Of a stretch of DNA of 64,000 nt, positions 49,041 to 61,644 are shown one piece after another. Source of the stretch: Lycorma delicatula (taxonomy: Eukaryota > Arthropoda > Insecta > Hemiptera > Fulgoridae). How positions within the stretch are numbered: position 1 is the stretch's first letter; every line of letters begins with the position of its first letter. The DNA lies in contig NC_134456.1 of the NCBI RefSeq assembly GCF_047948215.1, positions 65,801,529-65,865,528 on the forward strand. The letters run 5' to 3'. Under the pieces are notes generated by a model. The model was not told the origin of the DNA, did no database searches, and was given only the letters and a program-made list of their open reading frames with translations. The translations under genes and the position numbers were made by a program.

Positions 49041-51867
49041 ATTTTTTTATTTAATTTAAATGTATTGATTTATTACTAATAACTTCTCATTGTAAAAAAA
49101 AAAAATTACGATGAATAATAATAAAAAAATATGAAAAAATATCAGAAGAGTTTAATGAAATAAATTTTTTTATACTTTTAATTAAAAAACGATGTATAAA
49201 TGTAATTTAATAGGCGTACAAGGAAGTCATCTGTTGTCCACTCAGATTTTTAAATTTACTATTCTGTGTTTTTAAACTTATTTTGTAACTAATATTGTAC
49301 GTCATTTTTTAATAAGTTTTAAGAGAATCTTTTGAATAGAGTTGAAATATATAAATTGTTATGTTTACAGTTACGAGTTTACTTTTCAATACCCTAATAT
49401 TTGATGACAAATACAGAACTGTTAAAGTTAAAAAAAGTTTCTGTTATTTATTTGAAAATGAGTTTTATCAGTTTATTTATATTTTAATTAAAATTGGAAA
49501 TTTATGATGCATATTACTAATTATTATAGATGATTTTCAGATTTTAAATGATATAAAATTCAAATTAAATTTGAATTTTTTAGCGATTATAAACAAGTTT
49601 TCTTTTCTTCTTTTACTTCTATATAATTTATCGAAAAGTTGAATAAAAAAATTGTAGATTACCTTTAAAAATATGTTTGAAAGTATCTACTAATATTACC
49701 GGAAATAGCATTTTTACCCACGACGGAACGGGGACGGTATATGCGTTTGAGATAAGGGGTTGTATGTGTATGTCCGTTAACATTTTCCTCAAAAACTACT
49801 GAACTGATTTCGATGCGGTTTTTTTGAATTACATAGGTATCACTTCAGAACAGGTTCTTAGACATGTTTTACGGTTATAGGCCACCAGGAGGCGCTGCAG
49901 TAGATATGTTTCGTCAAAACGGCTTCGTGGATTCTTAAAATTTTTAATTTTATCACTTGTACATAGTACAATAGCATAAATCTTTCTTTACATTTCTTCA
50001 CAATTTAAAATACCTGGAAATACAGGTTATAGGTGCATTTTAATTAAAAAAAACATAAATCAATTAAAACAGAATTGAATTTTGCTTCCCCAAGATAAGG
50101 GTACGTTACAGCATTGATCAGCTTATTGCCTAAATTAGTAGTAAACATTTAAAAAGATAAACCAACCCCAGCTCTTTTCTTCTTTTTAAAGACCAAATTC
50201 TCAAAAGCAATGGAAATATTGATTTTTGCAATGTGAATAACCTATAGGATAACTGTACATGTTACAGAAATTTTTAAATACACCCATCAAAAACTTTCAG
50301 ATAGATACTTATAATTTCACTGACTTTCAATGACAATTTGCTTATGTAATGAACTGTATAATATAAAACAGCTTTATAACTAAATTTATAAAAGAAAGTT
50401 CAATTTAATCCGCGTGGTTAATTTATTATACCAAACTTATTCGTGACTACATGCATTGCTTTCATTGATTATTTTTTTTCCAGAGGAATTATTTCTGAGA
50501 GTCCCGTAGTGGGTTTCTTCTATATAACACCAGTGGAAAATGTTTGAAACGTAAAATCAGATTTACCCAGACGATTTTAAGTTCTTTTACATATTTATTG
50601 AATCATTAATTGGTATTGCATTATTGTAGCCTAATCATACTATGCGGATTAAATTCATTTGGTTTTCAGTCATTTCAAACAAAACTTCAAGAAAATTAGA
50701 TTAAGAACTATTACATACTCAAACATTTCAAAGAACTTTAGCTCAGTTTATTTACGTCTTTTCTCTTATTATTCTTTCTTTTCAAGACATATCGTACCTT
50801 TTGTAATTTGTCTTTTTAGGTAATTTTTATTGCACAATATTTATCAATTATACAATTCTATTTATATTTATTTTTTTATTTTAAGGGGAATCATATGATA
50901 TTTAAAATTTTTTGTAAGAGTAAATAAAAATAAAATTAAAAATAAATCTAAAATATAAAATTTACTTCAAAAAACGGACTAAAAATGATGAAATATTACT
51001 ATCTCTTCATTAAACTTTAACTTTTTGAAGTTGGCGCCAAATTAAGGATTAATTTGTGTAATGGTATTTATGTTTGGCACCGAATTTTAATAGTCGAAAT
51101 TTAAAGAATTAAATAAACATTATTTTTAAATTTTTATTACGTTTCTGAAGTCAGTTTTATTATTATTTTGTTTTTAAAGTTTATATTGTTATAATTTAAT
51201 TCTAAGTTAATTGTAAAAATAAATATATTTACATTAAATACATGTAATTTAACGTATATTTAATTTAAAATTACTTTTCTAAATTAGGGGAAACTAATTT
51301 TTTTTGTGGAGATTTAATATTCAAGTTTGTAATATTATTCTTATATTATGTTTGATTTTGACTTAAAATTATTCAGAAAAAGCAAGAAAATAAATCGATT
51401 CACGAAGAATTATCATGCTAACAAGATCGTAATTATACGATCACAATTTTGCTAAATTTAAAAGACAAATTTTTCAAAAATGCTTCATACGAATTTTATT
51501 ACATTGCAGTATGTTTATTGTGTCAAATACTACATTATTATTCATAATTTTAGCATATATAGACAATATTCACAACATATTTAAAAAATAAAGTTATTAA
51601 TTAATGGCATTTCCCATTGCCTTTTAGAAATGTTGTTTGAAAGGTCCTTATGTAGTTACAGCGTTTAACTTTTGCTACGAGAATCCATTAAAAAAAAGAA
51701 AATTAAATCGGTAAAATAAAATTTTCAAAATCAGTCTAAATGAATTTTTAAACAAGAGGAAAACACACGTATAGACACACGCACATACACGCAAAGTCCT
51801 GCACGCTCTCCGTAAAGTACCTTCAGGAGTTTCTGCATACCCGAAACTACCTTTATTTCTAAATACG
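49041..51867. other. AT-rich intergenic DNA, no gene recognised
   Basis: Nothing coding is supported. The only distinct island is the GC-richer piece at 49690-49960, annotated separately. Confidence 0.5.
49690..49960. repeat. GC-richer repeat-like island
   Basis: Contains TTTTTACCCACGACGGAACG, GTATGTGTATGTCCGTTAAC, AAAAACTACTGAACTGATTT and GGCCACCAGGAGGCGCTGCA. Such phrases are typical of non-coding parts of transposable elements, and the base composition differs sharply from the surroundings. No second copy was seen in this window, so the repeat call rests on style alone. Confidence 0.4.
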
Positions 51868-52990
51868 AGGGTCGTTCATTAATTAAAAACAAATATCAAT
51901 AGCGGAAAACTATTTAATAGAATAAACTAAACTTGTCTGTTCAAGTTGGCACCACTGAAATAGAAATATCAGCTGTTACAAAAAGATTTTAATTATTATA
52001 AACTCTTCTGTTTGTTTGTTAACTCTTCTGTTCTTAGCTTAAAAATGTCAGCTAAGCTTGAAACGTTACATGGTTTTTATTTTCTGAAATATAAAACTGC
52101 CGAATTTTACTAGCGGATCTTAAAACAGTGTGGTAAAATTAATAGTGAAAATCTTTATATGCGGACTGAACTGTTTAAATCGGAAGAACAACTACTTAAA
52201 TTACTTATTTTCATCTTAGCGAAACACCGCTGGAAGATTCGGCTGACGGTTTAAAAAATAGCATCGTTTATATTCGCAAGGATAAACGCATGAAAATTCT
52301 GAAATTTTTTGTGCGAGTATTGGGATTGTCCGTCCCACTATACAGTTAAGTTACCTTACCGTAAAACGTGTTCAACATGGGACCAAGACAGTTGAATCTA
52401 AATATAAAAAAAACCTAAATTCACATTTGTATGGAACTTAAACAACGGTTTTTAGTGGAAGGTAATACTTCTTATTTAAATGGCATAATATAATGCGTTG
52501 ATATTTGGATTCATCATTTTGAGGTGGAAACTAAACGACGGAATTTGGAATGGAAATTTCCGAGTTCCCCTCGAGATATTAATCTTCGCATCAACTGATA
52601 AAATGATGCTAATGGTGTTTTGGGACAATAAAGACCCAACGTACAATCAACAGTATGAATAAGGAGAAAACTTTCTTTCAAAAGGCGTAATTCTTCTGCA
52701 AGATAACGCCCTTTCCCATACTGCTCAAAATACACGGGAAGCTATTCAAAAATCGGGTCGGGAGGTGTTGCCACATCCTGATCTCGCACTAACAGAGTTT
52801 ATTTGTTTGGTTCCCTCAAAGAGTTTTTACGTCGCGCCAAGTTTGGCAAAAAAGAGCACGAGAAGAATGAGGAACAAGAATGGCTCAGATAAAGTGAACA
52901 ATTCTTTACTAGCGGAACAAGAAAGTTCGCAGAAAGATGAGATAAGAGCCTAAAAGTAAGACATTGTGTTGAAAAGTAGCATTAATTTCA
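51868..52990 (+). pseudogene. decayed mariner-type transposon
   Basis: The start GAGGGTCGTTCATTAATTAA resembles a mariner inverted repeat. The + strand then reads broken pieces in order. FFVRVLGLSVPLYS (about 52305-52350) is followed by IHHFEVETKRRNLEWKFPSS (52511-52570), the first catalytic block. Next come KMMLMVFWDNKDPTYNQQ (52601-52655), GVILLQDNALSHTAQNTREA (52686-52745), EVLPHPDLALTEF (52761-52800) and FLRRAKFGKK debris. This is the mariner order D..D..PD..(D), with frameshifts and stops throughout. Confidence 0.8.
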
Positions 52991-54019
52991 TTGTCATTGA
53001 GTAAATAATCTTTCTGCAGTCATTTGTCTCTTTATCATTGAATAACGATTTTTAAGAAAATTCCATTTTCCCAAAATTATATCTCTTTTACTTAAGTATA
53101 ATTTACCTATATATTTTAGTTTTAACTTCTAATCTATCTGTAATCTTTTACCGTTAGCTGTTGCGTGTAATTTAATAGTCGTACTTAACAACAAAGAACC
53201 GGTTGTCTTGTATATAAAAAAGTCATCTAATCGAAAGGGCGGGAAATACATTAGAAACGATGATAAATTAAATGATTATTATGAGAAGTCATACATGAGG
53301 GATAAAACCTTGATTTTTCATTATTATTAGGATTTATTAAATACATAGTATAATATAATTGTGTATTTTTTATTATCTAGATGCTATGTAATATTAATGT
53401 GAACATTATGTTTTTCTTTTATAAATTTTACAGTATTACTGAAATTATATCTGATTATATTAACCTGAGATTATGCCTTAACATATAGGCTGTTAACCTT
53501 ATTACAGTTTCTTACTTGCAATTTGGTTTTTATACTGCGAAAATACAGAATCTCCGATTGTTATTTAATCTATCATTTTTAATATATTGGCATTAGGAAA
53601 GGCATCTGGCCGTAAAAATCCTACAAATTAATCACACATAAATCCAGAAAAACTGAAAAAGATGGGCATAAAATTATGAATCATATTTAGTTAACTAGTG
53701 TGGTTGATTTGTGATGTGTATCGTAGTGTCTTTTCATATACGACTATCAATATTTTTCTAAAGAAAAAGTGTAGGACTAAATCGAACATCAGTTTATAAA
53801 CATTTTATTTATATTAATTTTATAATATTAAAGGTAAAAAAAATTAAATTAAGACTAATATCATTTCTATAGTGAAAGTAATCATCTACTAGAAACTGAA
53901 AAAAAAAACCTTTATAATAGTCGAAACATACTGAAATATTTTGATTTTATGTTAGAACTAGCTCTACCCGCCACGCTTCACTGTGGCACATTGTGGTTCC
54001 ATGGATGAGAAATGAGAAA
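52991..54019. other. AT-rich spacer, no gene recognised
   Basis: No coding segment, RNA gene or recognised repeat. Confidence 0.5.
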
Positions 54020-55035
54020 CAAAACAAAGCAAATGTTTCATAGAAGTTTAATTTTGCAATACTTGTGGATATACAATATTTTTTGTTTTTCCACTGTCTG
54101 CGTAGATATAAAGGCTATCTGGTTTGCCGACTCGGTAACACGCAACATACAGTTGCCCATGTGAGAAGCAATCCGCATCTAAATCTAAACCACACAATTC
54201 TAAAGATCGACCTTGTGATTGCAAATGCCAATCGAATTGCGAATTGCAATCTTTTAAATTAAAATGGTGTATCGGTCGGGATTATGGGCATTCGAGGAAT
54301 GAGGACACACCTTTGAAAGGCCCCGTTAAAATCGTTGCTTCCACTACGTTATTCATCAATTTCTTAACTGCAAGTCGCGTGCCGTTGCAGAGTTTTGGCT
54401 GATTAATATTCCGCAACAGGATAATTGTCATTTTTTGATCGAACCGTTGCTAGAATCGATCTAATGAGGAATGTTTTCCCAGTTTCTCCTTGCGCATCCA
54501 AGAAGAAGGTCCCCCCAACTCCGTCATTTATCATTTGCATTATGCGATCATAAATGCCTTTCTGTTCACGCGTTAATTTGGGAATGTTTGATTGGACATA
54601 TGACTGAAGATCACCAATGTTGTAACTCTGTTCACGGCGTAAATCCACATCAAATAAAGCAATCGCAGCTCGGATGGTTGCTGGCATTCCCAATTGGCTA
54701 AGAACTTTATTTGCATTAGCTAAGCACTTGTCTTCAATATTTATCAATGGTTTGTTGTAAATGCCTTCTGTAAATTCCATGGTCATATTGGTATTTTCTA
54801 GGCGTACTCTATGTGTAATATCCTCAGCCATATGCTATCGATATCTTTCCCATAACTCTGTGGGAGATGAAGGGAAGCCAGCGGTCAATATAATTGCGAA
54901 TAATGCGCGAATTTGGTTTGGATGTGCAGTGTTGCACGTGTCATTAATACATATATCCCACTGTTGGTCGTTTTCTAATAAAGATTCAGAGCTTGGTGAA
55001 AGGCGCAGCTCAATCACGACACGATCACACAAAAG
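54020..55035 (-). pseudogene. Helitron Rep/helicase remnant (Pif1-like helicase part)
   Basis: On the - strand 55032-54835 gives DQQWDICINDTCNTAHPNQI, RALFAIILTAGFPSSPTELW and ERYR. After a frame change, 54831-54403 gives HRVRLENTNMTMEFTEGIYN, then LTREQKGIYDRIMQMINDG and the Walker A region FFLDAQGETGKTFLIRSIL. A further piece, 54390-54050, gives KKLMNNVVEATILTGPFKG, then DWHLQSQGRSLELCGLDLDA and FSHGQLYVACYRVGKPDSLY, the conserved helicase end. The Walker A carries GE for the usual GG, the segment between Walker A and the C-terminus is deleted, and the Rep nuclease is absent. It is a dead, internally deleted Helitron. Confidence 0.88.
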
Positions 55036-55101
55036 TACCTCGATTAAAGTGAATATTTAATTCAAATGGTATAATAATCTGAACAGATGCAAGTGGTTAC
55101 G

Positions 55102-55126
55102 TTTTTTTTTTTTTTTTTTTTTTTTT
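55102..55126. repeat. T25 homopolymer run
   Basis: An uninterrupted T run following GGTTACG. It could be the poly(A) tail of a - strand retroposed piece, but no matching body or TSD was found. Confidence 0.9.
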
Positions 55127-55291
55127 AATAAACAATGTAATTGGGAACAGGTATTGTTTCACATGTGACTGCGGTTGTCGTTAGCCAGTATGGCTAGTGT
55201 TCCCCTCGCTTCCGGCAGATGGCGCGGTCCCTGGTACACAGCTGACCGTTAAAAAAACTGTTTTCTCGCGGTCGCGGGTATGTGACTGATG

Positions 55292-55420
55292 CGAAAAATA
55301 GATAAAAACAATCTTTGATGCAGGTTATATATCGTGCTAAAATTTGAGCACAATCGGTGCAGAACATTTTGAGTTTTTGAAGCGTACACAAACGAACTTA
55401 ACATTTTTATATATAAAGAT
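55292..55420 (+). repeat. approx. 130-bp direct repeat, copy 1
   Basis: Nearly identical to 56679-56808: AAAAACAATCTTTGATGC, GGTTATATATCGTGCTAAAA, TTTGAGCACAATCGGTGCAG, TTTTGAGTTTTTGAAG, ACATTTTTATATA. The two copies bracket the DDE transposase remnant and a SINE, suggesting they are termini or terminal parts of mobile elements. Confidence 0.85.
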
Positions 55421-55990
55421 TTGTGGGCTGCAAAAAAAAGCCCTTAAGTCGTGCGAAAAAACACTTCATTTTAAATGCTTACAAAAGCAGAGTAATGCTT
55501 ACAAATTACAGAATAATCAAACGGCGTTGATTTCAGATGTTAATAAACTGCTAACGTAAGTAGAAGTTATGCTGCTTCAGTGTACAACGTGATACTCGAG
55601 TATGAATCTACTAATGAATTACGGTCTCGAAAGAAAACAAAACCCCGCAGGTCAATTGAGGAAAAGGTGAGATTTTGATAAAAACGTGATTCGTAAAAAA
55701 ATTACACGAATTTGAATTATTTAGAAATAGTTTAGCGGTGTATTATGTCCTTTGGAAGAGAATTCGATTATTGTCTTCGACAACGCTTCTTATCATTAAA
55801 CGAAAAGAATTCCAGCCGTGTTACAGAAACACAATGATATCGAAATGTGGCTTAGTTCAAAAGGAATAATTTTTGAAGAGGTTTAAGTTAATGTTCAATC
55901 ATTGCAAAGGGTTTCGCGTATTAAAAGTAATTATAGTCCGTATAAAATTGGTTTGACACACAACGCCATATTGGTAAGTCGTGTTTTTAT
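55421..55990 (+). pseudogene. DDE-superfamily transposase remnant
   Basis: The + strand gives KKALKSCEKTLHFKCLQKQS and NAYKLQNNQTALISDVNKLL (55425-55558). After frame shifts follow NSIIVFDNASYH, TKRIPAVLQKHNDIEMWLSS and KGIIFEEV (about 55760-55885). The IVFDNASYH motif holds the second catalytic Asp of Tc1-like DDE endonucleases, and the Lys/Trp context fits a family seen in many animal genomes. No intact ORF remains. The remnant fades before the SINE at 56013. Confidence 0.7.
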
Positions 55991-56012
55991 TCGGCTCCTA
56001 ACAAATATGTTT

Positions 56013-56180
56013 GCCGGCCTCCGTGGCGCGAGTGGTAACGTCTCGGACTTTAATCCGGTAGTTCCGAGTTGGAATCCCGGTCATGCATGGCATTTTCATA
56101 CGCTATAAATCATTTATATCATCATCTGAAGCAATGTATAACGGTGGTTTCGGAGGTTAGAAAAAACAAAAAAAAAAAAA
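56013..56180 (+). mobile_element. tRNA-derived SINE (family B) with poly(A) tail
   Basis: Begins GCCGGCCTCCGTGGCGCGAG with the A-box-like TGGCGCGAGTGGTAAC, then a B-box-like GAGTTGGAATCCCGGTC, a short unique body (CATGGCATTTTCATACGCTA, ATCATCTGAAGCAAT, CGGTGGTTTCGGAGGTT) and an A-rich tail AAAAAACAAAAAAAAAAAAA. Its head and body differ from family A, although both carry a CATCxTCTGAAG-type motif. No clear TSD was found. Confidence 0.85.
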
Positions 56181-56678
56181 CGAATTGTGTGGTTTCATTG
56201 CTTTTACATAGCAAAGAATGCTAAATGACCAAAAAACGATTGTTTGGTCATATATATGTAAAAAAATAACCTAACAAAGGATTTTTTAGTCATTATGTAG
56301 GGATATTATTTTCTGTGTATTTGGTTATTTCGACTTTTTTTGTTTGCATAGTCTTAAGTCTATCTGGGCTATAAGAAAGTTGGGTGTTTTAATTTATTTA
56401 CTGTAAGTCACCCTTCTTGGTGGTTTTTTTTTTATTTTAGTGTTTTTTTTTTGTTTTTTTTTTAATGAAATACAAATGTTTTAGCTGTTAAATATAATTC
56501 AAAGAAATTTGTTACTTAATCAGTTGTGATTTTGTTTACATTGGCAACGGCCATACGGGCTCTTTGTGATTGGTCGTTGTGTTTGACAGCGGCCATCTTG
56601 CATTGATCTGATTGGTTTTCCTTTGTTTACATTTCCAAATTAAAAATGTACAAATTAAAAATAGATAGATAGATTTAT
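56181..56678. other. no gene recognised
   Basis: Low-complexity T-rich DNA, with a GC-richer part near 56540-56640 (GGCAACGGCCATACGGGCTC, GACAGCGGCCATCTTGCATT) containing two GGCCAT boxes, probably repeat-derived. No exon is seen. Confidence 0.4.
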
Positions 56679-56808
56679 TAAAAATAGATGAAAACAATCT
56701 TTGATGCGGGTTATATATCGTGCTAAAATTTGAGCTCAATCGGTGCAGAACATTTTGAGTTTTTGAAGCCGTACACAAACGAAGTTAACATTTTTATATA
56801 AATAGATC
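56679..56808 (+). repeat. approx. 130-bp direct repeat, copy 2
   Basis: Counterpart of 55292-55420 in the same orientation, with a handful of differences. Confidence 0.85.
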
Positions 56809-56892
56809 ATATTCTTAACAAGAACCCCAAATAAACTTAAAAATTAAAATTTAATCATTCAGTAAATTAGATAAAGCGTTCTTGGACCCATC

Positions 56893-57830
56893 TTGAATGT
56901 TCTGTTTACGGTCGGCTTGCCAATTACGGCAGATACCATAGTTGCAACGTTGGCTGACGATACTGCAGTTCTTTCTGTCCACGAAAATCCAACTACGGCA
57001 TCACATTATAACACTTTCCTCGAATCCTGGCTTAAAAGTTGGAAAATAAAAATAAACGAAACAAAGTCAAAGCATCTCATGTTCACCTTTTGAAAGGTAC
57101 ACTGTCCAACTGTTTCTATCTTCAATATTTCAATTCCAAGTTCTCATGACTAAATATTTAGGTTTCCATATTGACTTATCTGGGCAAAACATATCAAATC
57201 TAAGCGGATACAGTTGGACCTCAAGTTTAAAAATATGTACTGGCTAATAGGAAATAGATCTCGGCTTTCGGTAGAAAAAAAATTATTGATTTTTAAATCC
57301 ATTTTGAAGCCTATTTGGACTTACGGGTTTGGATTGTGGGGTACAGCAAGCAATTACAATATTGTCATACTTAAACGCTACCAAACAAAAACACTGCGAA
57401 AAATACTAAAAATACCCTGGTACGTAAGCAATAACCTCAGATATAATGATTTTAAATTGCGAACTGTGCGACAGGAAATCTCTCTGGCCAGCCTACGATA
57501 TCAAAATCGTTTAGATGGGCACCCAAATTATATGGCAATCAATTTATTGGATAACACAATCTGTGATTTTTCAAGATTGATCAGAAACAATATTCTTGAT
57601 TTGATTTATTGTTTCAGTTAGGTGACTGTAGTCCGGCCTTACGGAGTGCTCTTCTATTTGATTTCTTTTATTTCGTTATTATTATTAAGTCACAAACCAC
57701 TGGGTCTATGACTACTTAATGTTAATTCAAATAGATCTTATTTACTTATTGTTCAGTTCTCTCACTAAACAGATTTTAACGTTGCTATGACGTAGCAAAA
57801 AAAAACTAACTTAGATGCTTGACAATTGAA
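56893..57830 (+). pseudogene. Jockey-type LINE 3' fragment (RT end)
   Basis: PITADTIVATLADDTAVLSV at 56920-56985 contains the catalytic ADD of the RT, and KINETKSKHLMF follows. After two frame changes, 57214-57621 encodes RLSVEKKLLIFKSILKPIWT, YGFGLWGTASNYNI, LKRYQTKTLRKILKIPWYVS and NRLDGHPNYMAINLL, the characteristic C-terminus of Jockey-clade elements (YGxxLWG..., PWYVxN). It is followed by the 3' UTR with GTCCGGCCTTACGGAGTGCT and an A-run near 57797. The 5' part is absent, as is usual for 5'-truncated LINE copies. Confidence 0.85.
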
Positions 57831-57835
57831 AGTAG

Positions 57836-58116
57836 GATAACCCACCGGGTTGGTCTAGTGGTGAACTCGTCATCGCAAATCAGCTGATTTCGAAGTCGAG
57901 AGTTCTAAGGTTCAAATCATAGCAAAGGCAGGTACTTTTTTACGGATTTGAATACTAAATAGGATACCGGTGTTCTTTGGTAGTTGGGTTTTAATTAACC
58001 ACACTTCTCAGGAATGGTCGACCTGAGGCTGTACAAGACTACACTCAATTACATTCATACCATCCTCATTCATCTGCTAAAGTACGATGTTTCCGGAGGA
58101 TAAACACAAAAAGAGA
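57836..58116 (+). mobile_element. tRNA-derived SINE (family A) with (TTAG)n tail
   Basis: Head GATAACCCACCGGGTTGGTC, B-box-like AAGGTTCAAATC, shared tail CGGTGTTCTTTGGTAGTTGG, CTCAGGAATGGTCGACCTGA and CATCCTCATTCATCTGC. It is followed by GTTAGTTAGTTAGTTAGAG, a short tetranucleotide tract where the other copies have A-rich ends. Confidence 0.83.
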
Positions 58117-58476
58117 GGTTAGTTAGTTAGTTAGAGAGGTTATACCGCTAAAGGCTGAAAGTGACTAATCCTGTAACATTTTTTGTTTATAATTAGTTAA
58201 TAAAAAAAAATAACTTATCGCTAAGTGGTAATGAAAAGTTACATATGAAGATAGAATAATTGTTTTTGTAAAACATAATCTAGAGACTTCAGTAGATCAT
58301 AGGCAGAGTAAACAAAACTTTATAATTAGCACAAATACTACCGAAATGTCATATTGTGTTAATAAAAAATGTTACTTAATATCCACAGCATGATCTTCAT
58401 GTCGATATAAGAAATATAAATATAGGTCCAAAAACGTTTAGTTTAGTATACGATGTGATCATGACAGATATGCTTG

Positions 58477-60090
58477 TTACACTTTCCGCAATTTTTTCTT
58501 TTTTCTTAGTGGATAGCAATAGCAAAACCCAGGCTTGATTTCACTTGAGCTAGTTGCCTCATCTTCTTGTACGCCAGAGATTCTTTTCATTCTTTTTCTC
58601 TCATATATTGGCAGTGTTTTGATCTGAGATCTAGCATATAAATAAGCTTTCATCAGATCCAAAGTCAGTTGCTTTAAGAATAATCTTCATTCTTCTACAG
58701 TTCCTGTATTCAGTTTAAAAATTATTTGACAATTTATTCCACAATATTTAAAAGAGAAAAAAAATCAGTCAATGGCCATCTACAGCTTATTCAAGAAACA
58801 GAATAGGCAGGCTTTCATTTCATCTTCAGTATCCCCCCCCCCCTTTGTAAGATTGTAAAAAGTTATCTCCGATTGGCAGCATTTCCAATGGTTTCATCAG
58901 TTTTATTGTCCTTAGGGAGAGTTGAAAGAACCAAAACAACTGTATTATTTTTTGTTGATTTATATGAAACTAAGGCTTCTTTCTTAAAAAAAAACCAAAT
59001 AAACTGCTGCAGGACTCATGGTTTTTAAAAAACTTGGAGGGAGTTCTTTCTTATTTTTACGGATAGTCCCTACAATGCTTGTTTTAAGCTCCAAAGCTAA
59101 TGGAATGGATGTAAAATAGTTGTTCATTGTTGAATTTCTATCAGAATCTAGAATAGGTTCGGTCAATCTCATTACAGCATGTGAACTGTTGTTCATCTTA
59201 TATTCCCTTCAAGTTGTTTTCCGCGATAAATTTCAAGATTTTTGGTGTAAAATATTATTTCATCAGTCAGAGCATGGATTTTTATTCCATACTTTGTAGC
59301 GTATTGCCAGAACTTACACTTGTTTCTGAAAGCTTCCAACATTTCATAGTTTGTTACATATTCTCCTACTTGGTAACAATTTTTACACTGGCTTATAAAT
59401 TCTTCAAAAACCTGACGAATAGATGCTAATTTGTCCGTTTTCTTTCTCTCATCATGATCTTTAATATCATCGAAACACAATGCTCGCAATAGAAGAAAGC
59501 TCTCTCTAGACATAATAGTTCTAAAACACTCTGCCATTGGCTGCTCATATCTCTTTCACATTGAGATGCTGCGCTTCCTTCACACCTGGCACATATATTA
59601 GTTCAATTAGTGTTAAAATTTCTGCTGTATCTGTTTCTTGGCAGTCACAAGCCCGGCTGTAATTAGGTCGCATTTTATCAAAATATTTATTCATATACTT
59701 GATGTGTTCTATAAGTGAGTGTGGGAAAAAAATTTTCCAACAATCTATTTGAGTTTTGTCAATGTTTTTACTCCTGGCAGGTGAGTTATGATATTTTCCC
59801 TTCCAGCTTGAACATTTGAACATGAAGGATGAAGATTCCAACATGTCTTGTCTTTTCCAAGGGTGAAATCTGTAAGTGAGAGACTATCACCTTTATTCTC
59901 AGATTGCTCAGAATCTGTTGGATGATCACTGTGTTCTGACTCACCATCACTCTCAGGATTATCCAATCTATCTGTGTTATTACCTAAATCTTCAAATGAT
60001 GTCATTGCTGTTGTCCAAGATGGAATTTCGTTTTGTTATTCCAAATATATCTGCTGACCCAATTCGGCTAACTTTTTACCTCTAGACATT
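58477..60090 (-). pseudogene. inactivated piggyBac-type transposase (copy B)
   Basis: It has the same frames, breaks and replaced catalytic residues as copy A at 17691-19960: Tyr for the first Asp (codon 59346-59348) and Asn for the second (codon 59122-59124). It differs by a few residues (K/R, T/S, H/N, M/I) and by one or two bases in homopolymer runs. The 3' end beyond the C-terminal frame (58477) is lost at 58447. Confidence 0.85.
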
Positions 60091-61089
60091 ATAAAATGAA
60101 ATAATTCTTTCTAAGCTATAAGATTCGCATTAAAAAAAGATTTAATATCATTTATAACTATTAGATATAATTATTGCATTGTCAGAACATACCTGATAAA
60201 TATTAAGATAATACCTGATAATTACCTGATTAATATTAAGATAAGAACTACTGCAATTTTATTATGAAACAAGAACCAGAACGTAAGAGCTCACACAGTG
60301 AAGAAAACTTTCATGCATGAAATAAAATTGCAAGTAGAGAATTAGTGCAATGAGAATATTTATTACACTAGATGACAAAACATAACAATCATCCACTGCA
60401 GAAGTTCAGAGGAGACTATTGGAAATGCTACTGTTTTCAACCATTAGTCAGGATCATAAAACTCGGATAGAGAGTGCCTCAGTCATTATTCATTTCTACA
60501 CACTATTAAAGTTGCTGATGTATTTTAAACATGAGAGAAAATCTCATAGCGCGAGCTCTGATAGGTTAATATCAGTTTTAAAAGAAAATTGGCATCTGGT
60601 TTATTACTTAAAATTGATTCTATTTATAGCCTATGAGATGTCTGATACAATTGGTCATTTCTGTTGCAAAAGAGTTAAGAAGTTAGATTTTTTTTTGAAT
60701 TGAAGACATTTGTTAAGTAAGTAAAATTTATTGCTAATCAATGAGTATTAGAAAAGATGATGTTTGTTGGCTGCATGGCTATAGTATTAACAATACATTC
60801 ACAGACAAATTTGTATAAATTAGAAAGACCACTTTATGAATTAAATTGTTTGAAAATTACCTGTAAAATAAATGTGAAATAAAACAAAAATTAAAAAAAT
60901 CTGATGTGGACACCACATGACTTCCTTGTATGCCTATTAAATTACATATATTTTTTATATATTTATATCTTTTATTACATTTTTGTTTTGTTACTGAATT
61001 ATTATTTATTGTACAAATTTTTTTACAATCAGAGGTTAATAATTTGTTAATGAATCAATATATTTAAATAAAAAATAAAAGTTAAAAAA

Positions 61090-61574
61090 ATGGATGAAGT
61101 TTGATTCTAACTGATGTATCATCCCCTTGTAAGATCCAAATATTTCATTAATTAGAAATTTATAAGGCTACAACTCTGGAACCAATGAAAATAAGTACCA
61201 CTTATGATATATCGTTGAAAAGTTCACAGTGAGAGCTTATTAATGCATTTAAGAAAAAGTCCAAAATCCAATTTTTTTTTTTTATTTTGGGCTTTTTGGA
61301 CACTTTTGATCCAGTTGATTGCAGTCAAAAGGGGAGGTGCACAACTAGATGTTACTACAGCCCTAAATCTAAGCACAACTAGATGCTACTATAGTCCTAA
61401 ATGCAAAATTTCAATATTCTACGGCTAATAGTTTTTGAGTTATGTGAAATACATACGTATGTACAGACATTACGCCAAACTAGTCAAAATGGATTTAGGG
61501 ATAGTCAAAATGGATATTTCCGTTGAAATCTGAAAACCAGAAGTTTTTGCGATTCGTACAAGGAAGTAAAAAAG
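61090..61574 (+). repeat. interspersed repeat (family R), copy 4
   Basis: Duplicate of the copy at 20733-21215 as part of the duplicated block; it differs mainly in the length of the internal T-run (12 versus 10). Confidence 0.87.
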
Positions 61575-61644
61575 TGCAGTTAAATTTGTTAATAAACTGA
61601 GTCCACTGTCATCTTGTTGGGACAACTTAAAATAACTAAAGTTA

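Larger units (their letters stand above)
58447..61644 (+). repeat. duplicated segment, left block, copy B
   Basis: Near-identical to 18092-21285. The left edge cuts through the piggyBac element (its TTAACCC end, present in copy A, is missing here). The right edge, CTAAAGTTA, joins directly to the block 61645-64000, whereas in copy A 7.8 kb lies between. Confidence 0.93.

Noticed and set aside
56013..56090. Possible tRNA gene (GGCGCGAGTGGTAAC, GAATCCCGG)
   Set aside because: Followed by a SINE body and poly(A) tail; anticodon arm and acceptor stem do not form properly.
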